DNA of 64,000 bases from Chondrosia reniformis (taxonomy: Eukaryota > Porifera > Demospongiae > Chondrillida > Chondrillidae), in assembly GCA_947172415.1 (NCBI GenBank), contig OX359194.1:3410001-3474000 (forward strand), written 5' to 3'. Position 1 is the first letter of the stretch, and each line of letters begins with the position of its first letter. Under the pieces are notes generated by a model. That model saw only the letters and a list, made by a program, of their open reading frames with translations. It made no database searches and was not told where the DNA came from. Positions 36,790 to 53,319 of the stretch are shown here, piece after piece. The translations under genes and the position numbers were made by a program.

Positions 36790-38500
36790 TTTTATCGGGT
36801 CATGAATTGGAAGTGGAAATTACTGTCTTTGATGAAATTGGAAGAAAATTTGACAACTTTTCATCTTTGGAATGGAAATGGGAATCAACCAATCCTTCCT
36901 ATATACCTCGTCCTGACACATCTCACATGGTAACCATGCGCTCACTATAGTCTCTCCAACCAATCAAATTGGGTCCATGACTTTGAAAGCTTTGTGAAAC
37001 CACTACCTTGATGAAGTACTATTTCAAGAAGGCATTTCAAACAAATTTCAGGAAATTTCTTCTAAATTATCACTCTTGCTGAGAAGAGAACCCAATCTTA
37101 ATCCAGAAAGATTGCTTCTGTTTAGCCATATAGATAATGAGGTATGGATGTATTTATATTTATAGCTCCCTCTGCATGTGATATGCATGTGACCTGTCCT
37201 TTTAGAGTGCGGTAGTAGGAGGTTCTGGGTACTTTTCATTTGATCACAATGCTAAGAGAGGAAACAATCAACTATATAGCAGACATCCTCAGAGACGGAA
37301 GGAAAATAAATGCTAGTTTCTCAATATTAAACTATTCTTTAACAGTGTCACCTCAATAATTCACCACAATTGGTTGAAACACTAATGTTTCATGATCAGA
37401 TATGTGGGGTTGGTGGATTACAGAGGGGGTGGATTACAGGATTATTGAGGTCACACTGTATACTCTTTCACATATAGCTTGTTTCTTTTCACTTTTGATT
37501 GGCTTTTATGAATATTTTATTTTCTAATTTCACTTTTTGTGATTGTGCAATTGTTGCATCACAGGTGTATCCCAAGTTGGAGGGCAGTCGAGTCCATGTT
37601 AGAGATCAGTGTTTGGATCTGAGAACCTCTCTTTCTTCCAAAGTGGTTATACATGTATCTGATATATATTCTATTAATGTGCAAGTGGCTGATAAGGTGG
37701 GTATATATATAGGTGACTGGACCCCACTCCCCCCACCTGAAGTCATACTGATCTACCCCACCCTACCCTACAGGTGCAAGTTGACCATTCAATATTGGCT
37801 TGCGTACAGATCTTGGATAGTCATGATAGCGCATTCCCATCAGATCAGTATGGCCACATGAACCTTAAACCTCACCTAAAGACACCACACATAACAATCA
37901 GGTATGTACTTTAATGTGTTGACCATTCTCATGCAAGATAGGATATGCAATTCTAGAATTGCAAAATACGTAGGATTAGAAAAATATTATAATCATTAAA
38001 GCAATGTAATGTGGTCACGCCTTATACTCCCTTCTGACTTCTCTTCTTTCTTCTAAATTCTTCCATCTTCCTAAGTGAAAGTGTTTCATAACAGGAATTA
38101 TGCAAGTATTATTGATAGTTAAACTCTGTCCTCACAAATCAGACCTGCTACTTCTATGGATGTCAGCCATCTTTCTCCCTCTAAAATGGGAGCGTGCATG
38201 GTGTATGTGATCAAGGGGATAGTGGTGGGTATAGACAATCTGTACTTCAATGCAACTGTCTCCTCGAGAAGCCTTTTTGGAAAGGAATTTGAATTATTTT
38301 CCAATAACTTTTTTAATTACTAATTTACTATATTTAACTCCTCTTTCCTCCTCTCCTCTCCTCTCCTCTCCCCTCCTCTCCTCTCCTCTCCTCTCCCCTC
38401 CTCTCCCAGGCTTCAATCTGTCTGTATCAGTGCATGTGGAGGTGTGTCCAGTTGGGTCTCTGTCCCTCACCCCGCCCCTCATGGATAGTTATCTCTTCCC
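36790..38500 (+). pseudogene. NUP210 (gp210) fragment
   Basis: Plus-strand exons 36790-36929 (FDEIGRKFDNFSSLEWKWES), 37049-37141, about 37207-37265 (GGSGYFSFDHN), 37565-37696 (VVIHVSDIYSINVQVADKV), 37774-37901 (QVDHSILACVQILDSHDSA), 38143-about 38290 (MVYVIKGIVVGIDNLYFNAT) and 38410-about 38500 (VEVCPVGSLSLTPPL). These follow a continuous central stretch of the nuclear pore membrane glycoprotein NUP210, and the junctions I could test keep phase. No exons for the rest of this very long protein are visible on either side. It therefore looks like a duplicated or transposed fragment rather than the functional gene, unless the assembly is broken here. Confidence 0.6.
38345..38408. repeat. CCTCT simple repeat
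   Basis: (CCTCT)n with occasional CCCCT units, in the intron before the last NUP210-like exon. It may serve as that exon's polypyrimidine tract. Confidence 0.95.
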
Positions 38501-38509
38501 TAGTTTTTC

Positions 38510-38645
38510 TTAGCTCTTCACTGAGGGCTTCATTAGGGTTAACAAACTCTGCTACCTTCAGTCCAATGGACAAGAGTTGAAGGAGTAGCACAATTGCAAG
38601 GAGAACTATAAGTACACAAACGAGTGCCTTGTCCCTTCTTTTCAT
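38510..38645 (-). pseudogene. Membrane-anchor exon of extracellular-domain family, copy B
   Basis: The minus-strand start MKRRDKALVCVLIVLLAIVL continues LLQLLSIGLKVAEF and a Glu-rich segment that runs toward the NUP210 breakpoint. This is a type II membrane anchor and resembles the anchor of copy A (SIGLHIADLI). It probably was the first coding exon of the head-domain remnant at 36010-36770. A second complete copy of the anchor lies at about 38760-38859 because of the 214-bp tandem duplication. Confidence 0.5.
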
Positions 38646-38973
38646 AGTATTGAATACTTCTGTTACCTTCCACTGCCTGTAGTACGTGTATATCTTCTTT
38701 TGTGGTAAGGTGACTGTGCTCAGACAAAGAAGATGGAACTGTCAAATATTTCTTGATCAAACTCTGCTACCTTCAGTCCAATGGACAAGAGTTGAAGGAG
38801 TAGCACAATTGCAAGGAGAACTATAAGTACACAAACGAGTGCCTTGTCCCTTCTTTTCATAGTATTGAATACTTCTGTTACCTTCCACTGCCTGTAGTAC
38901 GTGTATATCTTCTTTTGTGGTAAGGTGACTGTGCTCAGACAAAGAAGATGGAACTGTCAAATATTTCTTGATG
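38546..38973. repeat. Recent 214-bp tandem duplication
   Basis: 38546-38759 and 38760-38973 appear identical by eye, from ACTCTGCTACCTTCAGTCCA to TCAAATATTTCTTGAT. The unit includes the minus-strand membrane-anchor coding segment. Since 214 is not divisible by 3, a read-through product would be frameshifted. Confidence 0.93.
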
Positions 38974-38975
38974 AA

Positions 38976-39540
38976 GCTATAAGTTCTAAATGATCTCCCA
39001 ATTGTATCGAGGTCATGTCATTGCTATTCAGATAGTTTGTTGTCACAATGTGCAATACCGTAAAGCGATGTATGCTCATGTTATTATTCGTATGGAGAAC
39101 AGATATCAAGTTGCGTAATTATAAAAAAATTGTACAAAACGAGCAAGTAAATCAAATTAGTGTATCACGCTTTATCGTTAGGACCTAAAGGCGGAGGAGA
39201 TTTAGTAACTTGTCAGCACCAGGCCATATACCTTTACCTAATGATGGAGAGGTTATATTGCACCATGTTCACCACCGTTTTCCTAACGACATATAATGGC
39301 TACAACCGTACTCGTGGAATCATCATTTAATTATAAAGCAAATACCAAAGATTTATACATTAACTTTTACCAGTATCTTCGAAGTTCGTGTCATTTGCGA
39401 AGATATTAAGTTGTTAACTGCTTGTTGGTCCTGCGAAGGGGCATCGTTGTCTCATCAACCATATTATATCATTCGTAGTTGGGCTGGGGAATCCCCCACT
39501 TAATTATATTCATGGAGAAAAACACGTGGTAGGATCAAAA
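38976..39540. other. RPL36A: Upstream region of RPL36A
   Basis: No coding exon seen. The segment just before the start at 39541 should contain the ribosomal protein promoter. I could not identify a TATA box or other element with confidence. Confidence 0.35.
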
Positions 39541-46346
<6,806 letters not shown>

Positions 46347-47087
46347 ATTGATATTCTGATAGTGACTGCTCTGTAAATGTACTATCAATCATTTAACTAT
46401 TGAATTGTGAAAATGGTGTTACAACTAACAAGTTTAAAGTTCATTTTTCTCTGGTGACAGAGAGTCAGTTAGTCAGTTTGCTTTCCAATACATTGATCTG
46501 GAAAAGAAATATACCCCTGTATGAATGTGTAGGTCATATAGAATGCTACATTATAAAAGTGTTAAAACCATCCAAGGGGTTATCAACAATGCTTGGGTTG
46601 AAGTCATAAATCAAAGAATGTGTATGACTATTGGCTTCACATGGAACTAGGAACCTTTATAAACGTTACGTAGGCACCATTTGTCTATGTCTCCGGTAGA
46701 TGTTAATCTGAGTCTGATCTTGAAGTGTTGGATCGCATTACATTTCGCGAAACCTTCGCGTGCAACAAACATTATCCTAAGACCCACAAACGAAGTGAAG
46801 ATCGATGATTTGTGTATATGTTCCGCGCTTTCTATGGATTTGCACAATCTATGGAATGCGCAACGCAATCTAGGAATTCCTACAATGCGGGCCAATCTAT
46901 AGATTGTCGCGCATTCTATAGATTGCGCACGTTCGATTCTATAGGAATAGTACGAGTACGTTCGATTCTATAGGAATAGTACGAGTACGTTCGATTCTAT
47001 ATAGAGAGAGTACGTTCGATTCTACAGAAAGTACACGTTCTATAGGGAGAGTACGAGTATACGTTCGATTCTATATTCGAAAACGCC

Positions 47088-47280
47088 GAGAATTCAAGCA
47101 AGACTGTCACCAAAATTAAACTTTAAAAAATCACACACTGTCTCAAGAATGATCCTTGTACAAGTGGAAACTGTCCCAAGTTCAAGCACTGGGTCAGAGA
47201 GGTTTTTCTTTAATGATTTATGGAGTGCTAAGGCTCAAAGATGTATTGTGCCTGCCAGCTGCGCAGCAAGGAACAAGCTA
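47088..47280 (+). pseudogene. Inverted partial copy of the Ginger transposase exon 1
   Basis: The plus strand reads CAAGACTGTCACCAAA, ATCACACACTGTCTCAAGAA, AAGTTCAAGCACTGGGTCA and AAAGATGTATTGTGCCTGCC, matching the minus-strand coding sequence at 51170-50990 with several indels. It lies between the left inverted arm and the 3' end of the gene, so the inverted repeat originally reached into coding sequence. Confidence 0.8.
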
Positions 47281-47404
47281 AGGTAGCTATACTACATTGT
47301 AGATGTATATAGACCTATGTGCACTGAGCAATATGCAATATGTATATTATATTTAGCTATAGCTAGCTGCATTGAATAGTGATACCTATACACTGCTTAC
47401 TGAC

Positions 47405-47535
47405 GATACAAATAATACTGCCTTATGTAAACATTAAGTACAATAAAATACTGCATGCCATATTTAAACATTAAATAATACGGTCTTATTTAAACATTAA
47501 GTGTACAATAAAATACTACCTTATTTAAACATTGT
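47405..47535. repeat. Short diverged tandem repeat
   Basis: Repeating TTATTTAAACATTAAGTGTA and CAATAAAATACTGC blocks, about three copies, downstream of the transposase gene. Possibly a source of polyadenylation signals (AATAAA-like). Confidence 0.6.
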
Positions 47536-47629
47536 CTCTATGAAAATGAATGAAACTGATATGAACACGGCTATGAAAAGAAACAACACTATATGGCAAA
47601 TGCTATAGAGACAATAAAATCAGAAGCCA

Positions 47630-47686
47630 GTACTGTAACAAGTGTTAACTTGAACTACCAGTTTAAGTTAACACTTGTTACAGTAC
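47630..47686. terminator. Perfect 22-bp hairpin spanning the transposase stop codon
   Basis: 47630-47651 (GTACTGTAACAAGTGTTAAC plus TT) and 47665-47686 are exact reverse complements with a 13-nt loop. The right arm contains the last codons (Tyr-Cys-Asn-Lys-Cys-stop) of the minus-strand transposase. A role in 3' end formation is inference. Confidence 0.6.
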
Positions 47687-50600
47687 CATGGCTCTTCGCT
47701 ATTTTCTAATGCTGCTTTAGGTACATCCACACATGGTATGTGGTACCATTCGTCACATTTACAACACTGAATCATGCTGCTGTCTTCCGGCATTCTGCAG
47801 TCGCAAAAGACAGTTACTGTGTCCACTGCTCTGATGACTTTCTTGGGCGTTCTCTCTTTCATGATGGGGAACATGGTCAGCTCTCCTTTCTGCAAGCACT
47901 CACGCAGGTGATTTCTCATTTTGCCTTGATCAAAGAGTTGCTTCTCTGGCAAACACCCATTTGCAAGACATGTGGCAAATGCCAATGAAAACAAGCCACA
48001 ATCATATGTACCTCTCTGCATCTGAACATCAATGAAGTTCAGAGTGATCTCTTTATTATCTGTATGGACAATAGCTGCAACTTGTTCTTTTACACACAAG
48101 CTGGCGCTCATGTATAGGCTGTCATAAACATTCACTGTGCCATCCACTGCCCCAATTGTGCTTATAGTAAGCCAATGGGCATGTCCATTGTTGACAATCT
48201 GGATGAAATCTCCCTTCTGGATATCAAAGGCACACATCTGCCCAATGCAAGGAGGTTGAAGACCATGTGCACCAGTTTGCCTCTGCAATAGCCTTTGGCC
48301 TGCAGCAAGAATGTTGTCTGTCACCCACGCTGTTGGATGCAGAAGGATTCCTTGATCTGCGGTTGTGAGACAGACATCCTCAACTTTCACCCACTTATCA
48401 ACTTTCTTCTTAGTAGATGAGCTTTCATTTGTGTCTGGTTCGGATGTCAAGTCAATCACTGTGGAAGTCTGTGTTGTATTCTTGTGCTGGCTCTGTTGTT
48501 TCTTCAAAATGAGATTTTTGGCAGTTGATAGGCAACTGACTACCTTTCGTCTTTTGGCTGGTGCGTCCATTTGTGATGGTGGGCAATTAGAGCATGATAA
48601 ACCCTGATGACATTTTGATGTGCAGGGTGACCCAAGTTTTCGGCAAGAACACCTTAGACTTCGACATTCACTCTTGCAATTGCAGCGGCCGACTTCAAAC
48701 TCGTTGGGTGAATTCAATTTCTTTGTTGCCTCTCTTAGTGACAAAACAGGATCCTTCTTCCAATCTTCTACTGTAAGTGGAAGGCTTCCATGATAGAGTT
48801 CTAGGTCACTCTCACCAAAGCATGTCTTAAGCACTCCACAAGAGGACCTATATACAAGGTATATAGTAATACTGTATGAAGTAATATGACACAATAGCAT
48901 GTACACTTCATGATCAAACAAGAGGCACATCTGCATTGTAGAGCTGTACATTAAACACCTATATATAATCACCAGTATATAACAGTAAGCATTAACATTA
49001 AACACTAGTGCGCTGTGGAAACCATAAAATATATATTCTACCAACCTTACCTGAGCCGATACAAGTGGTGCACTTTCCCAAGGCGTTCTACTACAACACA
49101 AGGTAGCCGATGACGGTCGGTTGAGGCACGGTCAATCCTTGGGATTCTGACACTGACAAAGTTCCCAGGACAAAAAAACATTGTCTTTTTTCTCTTGCCT
49201 TTGCAATACTTTAGCTTCATTTTCTCAGCATTGGCCCTATACCTTTTATCAGCTTCTTCACGCAACTTTCTGTGCTTCTCTGATGATGCAAGTGCTCCAC
49301 AAGTACCATTGCCATCACCTGAGAATGTTTCTCCATCAAGCCCCTCATCAACACTACTACCATCTAGTACAGTCCCACAGTCATCTGCTCCACCAGTACC
49401 ATCGCCATCACCTAAGAATGTTTCTCCATCAAGCCCCTCATCAACACTACTACCATCTAGTACAGTCCCACAGTCATCTGCTCCACCAGTACCATCGCCA
49501 TCACCTAAGAATGTTTCTCCAGCAAGCCCCTCATCAACAGTACTACCATCTAGTACAGTCCCACAGTCATCTGCTCCACCAGTACCATCGCCATCACCTA
49601 AGAATGTTTCTCCAGCAAGCCCCTCATCAACAGTACTACCATCTAGTACAGTCCCACAGTCATCTCCTCCACCAGTACCATCGCCATCACCACCTGATCT
49701 TAGCTCTTCCTCCGTGTCAAGCAAGTCCTCCACATCCTCTTCCATGATGCGCTTACCCTTTGCTCCTGGAAAAATGATTTGTCGAGGAGGCTGCCCAAAC
49801 ACTAGCTCATAAGGGGTAGCTTTCATGGCACCATGAACAGTTGTGTTCAGCTGATCTAAGAAGGATAGAAATTATTTCAAAGTAACATTGCATTCCACAA
49901 AAACAATTTGTTTTAGCATATAAACAACAAATAAGAGAATACTTACACTGTACAAAAGAGAGCCATTCAGACCAAGGTGGGTAATCACCCTCATCATACT
50001 CGTAGATTCGCACTCCCAAAAGCTTCTCAACCATATGATTACCCTGCTCAACCAGCCCCTGGCACTTGGGATTTCGTGGGCGACCATTGACAATGGTCAC
50101 TTCACCAGGCCACTCCCTCACCACACTTTCAACAACTTCGTTCACAAATTCGCGACCATTGTCTGAATGTAGGATCTTGGGCACACTAACATAGGAGAAA
50201 ACATGGTTCTGGAGATTCAGTGCAACTTCTGCTCCAGATTTTCTACTTAAAGGGAATAAAAAGTGCATTTTTGACCAATGATCCATGTAGTGACCTATCC
50301 ATTTGTAGATGCCGTCAGGTCGATGTCTCATGTCTATAAGGTCGATCTGAAATGAAAATATTGAGACAAGAGAGTGAGTAACTGCATGACACCAAAGCTG
50401 GGCAAGCAGCTGCATCACACAACAGGCACGTAGTACCTACTTGTCCCCTAGTCATGAACCCAGATGAGATGATTGGTTTCAATGGTGCTCTTGTGTTTTG
50501 TGGCTTGCTTGTGTGGCATACCAGACAAAGCTCCACAAACTTGTCAATGGCACATCTTGGTATGCACTCATACATCTTGCTGATCTACAGAAATGCATGG

Positions 50601-51222
50601 TTGTCTTTGTTTACAGCCATTACATGACTTTACATGTTTTTTTAAAGAGAATACATGGACCATACATGCACATCAAATTTCGGAACCAATCTCACCTCAG
50701 TAACAGTCTTTTTTGATCCAATATGTCCCTTTTCATTGCAATGAACCTCACTAATAATGTCAAAGAACTCTTCCACAGGCACTACACGTCGCCATCCAGA
50801 GAGAATAGTAGGGTCATTCTCGTTCTGTATATAGAATAATAAATAGTAATGTGATATTAACAAAGAGCTATATAGCTTCATTCAAGCAACATGCACTATT
50901 CACAAATGAGAATTAGTTACCTAGCTAGCTACATATACGTATATAGCTATTGAACATGCATTTGCTCAATGTAGTATACCTTATTCTTTGCTGGCAGGCA
51001 CAATACATCTTTGAGCCCAAGTGCTCCATAATTCATTAAGGAAAAACCTCTCTGTTTGACCCAGTGCTTGAACTTGGGGTCACTTGTACACTGAGGATCA
51101 TTCTTGAGACAGTGTGTGATTTTTTGAAGCTTCTCTTTGGTGACAGTCTTGCTTTTCTTAGTGTTACCCTCGATGTATTTGTCTCTGATAAAGGCATTAA
51201 ACGTCTCTCTTTGTTCTTCCAT
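47668..51222 (-). CDS. Ginger-type transposase: integrase, Ulp1-like protease, PHD finger
   Basis: Six exons: 51222-50980, 50824-50696, 50584-50441, 50346-49947, 49855-49051 and 48847-47668. They total 2901 nt with consistent phases, giving 966 residues and no internal stop. In order: MEEQRETFNAFIRDK; an integrase zinc-binding part (VHCNEKGHIGS ... LCLVCHTSKP); an integrase core with DDE candidates in IDLIDM, LHSDNGREF and KCQGLVEQGN, plus TTVHGAMKATPYELVFGQPP; four acidic 31-residue repeats (GTGGADDCGTVLDGSTVDEG); a Cys-rich motif (RCNCKSECRSLRCSCRKLGS); a Ulp1/C48-like protease (HWLTIS, VNVYDS, YDCGLFSLAFA); and a C-terminal PHD finger (CDCRMPEDSSMIQCCKCDEW...WYCNKC). The integrase resembles KRBA2/Ginger proteins, a lineage related to Ty3/Gypsy integrases. 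The intact frame and matching inverted arms suggest a recently active transposon; domestication is an alternative. Confidence 0.85.
49310..49690 (-). repeat. 93-bp coding tandem repeat inside the transposase gene
   Basis: Four in-frame copies of a 93-bp (31-codon) unit, nearly identical, encoding acidic Gly/Asp-rich repeats (GDGDGTGGADDCGTVLDG). The frames open on the opposite strand (His-rich or Ser/Pro-rich) are shadows of this repeat. Confidence 0.95.
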
Positions 51223-51225
51223 AGG

Positions 51226-52529
51226 ATCATATAGAAAGAACGGACCAAGGGTGTTACGCAATCGATGACGTCATCATTCGTTACCTCTTCGCATGACGAT
51301 GCACTTCCGATAGTCGGTGGGCGTGTCCCGTCAAAATGGCCGACGGACGAATACGGAACACTTCTACAATGGTCTTACGGCCGAATACGGAACACTTCTG
51401 GCCGTAAAATGTTAACAGAATTATGAACAAGCTACTTATGTTTTAATAATGTTTAACTTGTAACTTTGTTAATCATTATCGATTAATCATTATCAATTAA
51501 TCGTTATCTACTAATCATTATCGAGTAATTGTTAGACGAACGTTCCTACGCATATAATTTACTTCATATATTTTAATTAACTAACATCTAATTAAAAACT
51601 AATCAATTCTATCGGTAATTGGCAGGTTTCTGGACCATTTTTGGCGCTTTCTTGTGAATCTTTATTCCGTTACCTTTAAGATGACAACACTGTTAAGCTT
51701 CGGCCCTACTATCTTTGGAGGTACAGATGGGATTATTACCTACATGAAAAGTGAGTTTAATAGCATAAATAAAAGAAAGATAATATTTTAAACTGCATAC
51801 ACAATCATAATTTCAGGGAAGGATCTCCTTAAAAATCAAATGGAGTGTCCAAGTTGCAACACCAATCAAGCAGCTCCTAACACTGTTTATATGGCCTGGG
51901 AAGATCGGAGTGACATCTCTGATGGTCATAGGTGGCGTTGCCCTAATTGTAGAAAAACATCCACTATAAGAAAAGACAGTTTTTTTGAAAAATCCAGGTT
52001 AACTCTACAAAAGTGGCTTCTGCTGATGTTCTTTTGGGCTATTATGTGGCGGGAGCGCTTTGGGAAGACAGCCAGCGATGCCTTTGAAAACATCATTGTT
52101 CATATTGCTGAATACTATCCTGTCTAAAGGTCTTCACACTTCGGCCTTCAGTTTCGATTTTAATAGTTACCACTTTGAGATTTCCATGTTTTTTTCAGCT
52201 TCTACAGTTTTGTATATCCTTTCAAATATCTACTATACATTTATACTGTACTTAAAAAATCTTTAAACCATCCTGGCAATCTTGACAATTAACAAATTAC
52301 TTTAATACACACAGGAGGGAGACAATACATAGAATAATACCGTTGAAAACTCCGACGTACTTGGGACTTGTCCTTTCGTCAAGAGCGAGAAGTGTTCCGT
52401 ATTCGTCCGTCGGCCATTTTGACGGGACACGCCCACCGACTATCGGAAGTGCATCGTCATGCGAAGAGGTAACGAATGATGACGTCATCGATTGCGTAAC
52501 ACCCTTGGTCCGTTCTTTCTATATGATCC
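51226..52529. mobile_element. Merlin-type element nested in the Ginger transposon
   Basis: Nearly perfect terminal inverted repeats of about 150 bp: 51226-51380 (ATCATATAGAAAGAACGGAC ... GCCGACGGACGAATACGGAA) and 52375-52529, its reverse complement. A two-exon frame inside encodes only the N-terminal zinc-ribbon part of an IS1016/Merlin-like transposase, so the copy is probably non-autonomous. It lies immediately upstream of the ATG of the Ginger gene (51222). Near-identity of the arms implies recent insertion. Confidence 0.85.
51681..52127 (+). CDS. Merlin-like transposase, N-terminal zinc ribbon, truncated
   Basis: Exon 1 starts at 51681 (MTTLLSFGPTIFGGTDGIIT) and splices at ATGAAAA|GTGAGT. 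The second exon begins after TTTCAG near 51817 and continues KRKDLLKNQMECPSCNTNQA, WRCPNCRK, STIRKDSFFEKSRLTLQKWL to a stop at 52127. The two CxxC pairs and SFF..S.L.L..WL match the zinc-ribbon start of IS1595/Merlin transposases. The DDE catalytic domain is absent. Confidence 0.7.
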
Positions 52530-52539
52530 GGTGTGCCTT

Positions 52540-52830
52540 CTGTAGAATCGAACGTACTCTTCCTATGGAATCGAACGTGTGCTTTCTGTAGAATCGAACG
52601 TATTCTTCCTATAGAATCGAACGTGTGCCTTCTGTAGAATCGAACGTACTCTTCCTATGGAATCGAACGTGTGCTTTCTGTAGAATCGAACGTATTCTTC
52701 CTATAGAATCGAACGTGTGCTTTCTGTAGAATCGAACGTATTCTTCCTATAGAATCGAACGTGTGCTTTCTGTAGAATCGAACGTATTCTTCCTATAGAA
52801 TCGAACGTGTACTTTCTGTAGAATCGAACG
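52540..52830. repeat. Subterminal GAATCGAACGT array, right arm of Ginger element
   Basis: About a dozen copies of AGAATCGAACGT or GGAATCGAACGT at roughly 22-bp spacing, alternating between TCTTCCTAT- and GCTTTCTGT-type spacers. It forms a roughly 44-bp higher-order unit. The left arm has fewer copies in the opposite orientation (46925-47075). Confidence 0.9.
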
Positions 52831-53049
52831 TGCGCAATCTATAGAATGCGCGACAATCTATAGATTGGCCCGCATTGTAGGAATTCCTAGATTGCGTTGC
52901 GCATTCTATAGATTGCGCAAATCCATAGAAAGCGCGGAACATATATATGAAGAACAGATCGCGTTGTGGCATCGAAAGGCTTTCTCGAAAATGGATAAAT
53001 ATTCCTGGCTGCTTTTTGTAAACACAGCACATCACTGTCTGGCTTCATA

Positions 53050-53319
53050 GTGACTAGGCCACCTGTGGAACCAAAGAATTTCTACAGGATCGGCCCACTC
53101 TATGCCGACAATCTTGCTATCGCTCATGGACTCTTACAGAAAGCTATTACTGCAGTGCTACCACAAAACCGACACACTAAATTTTCTCTAAATGTTTCGA
53201 AGTTTAGCAGTGACGCTATTCGCCTCGCAAGGGACACATTTAAGGGTAAATTGCAACTGGAGACGAACCACATGTACACTAATTATAAAGAAATTAATGG
53301 CTGCCGTGGGGATGAGTAA
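53050..53319 (+). CDS. Unrecognised ORF next to Ginger element, possible host exon
   Basis: An 89-codon open frame (RPPVEPKNFYRIGPLYADNL ... TKFSLNVSKFSSDAIRLARD) with typical coding composition, preceded by an acceptor-like CTTCATAG and ending in a stop at 53319. I do not recognise it. It may be the last exon of a gene whose upstream part was displaced by the adjacent 6-kb transposon, or a further part of that transposon. Confidence 0.35.
   Translation: MTRPPVEPKNFYRIGPLYADNLAIAHGLLQKAITAVLPQNRHTKFSLNVSKFSSDAIRLARDTFKGKLQLETNHMYTNYKEINGCRGDE

Larger units (their letters stand above)
46740..53005. mobile_element. Ginger-type DNA transposon with long inverted arms
   Basis: The outer arms are inverted copies. 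The left arm, about 46740-47060, contains GTTCCGCGCTTTCTATGGAT, AACGCAATCTAGGAATTCCT and CCAATCTATAGATTG, and the same blocks lie in reverse at about 52820-53005. Inside both are arrays of a GAATCGAACGT motif. Left of the gene, 47088-47280 is an inverted partial copy of the transposase first exon (matching 51170-50990). The transposase gene occupies 47668-51222, and a Merlin-type element is nested at 51226-52529. Boundaries are approximate because outer similarity fades. Confidence 0.78.

Noticed and set aside
38250-38513. Plus frame with Ser/Leu/Pro run and its Arg/Glu-rich antisense frame
   Set aside because: The runs come from the CCTCT simple repeat. Only the short ends belong to NUP210-like exons or the antisense anchor exon.
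46647-46902. Frames on both strands in the left transposon arm (RIVGIPRLRCAFHRL and its mate)
   Set aside because: The same frame recurs at 52865-53050 because these are the two inverted arms of the Ginger element, not genes.
49181-49812. Plus-strand His-rich and Ser/Pro-rich frames
   Set aside because: They are antisense to the 93-bp coding repeat of the Ginger transposase, whose minus-strand frame splices correctly with recognisable domains.
52540-52830. CRISPR-like array (regular repeats with short intervening sequence)
   Set aside because: The intervening sequences are themselves repeats, there are no cas genes, and the context is the terminal arm of a eukaryotic transposon.
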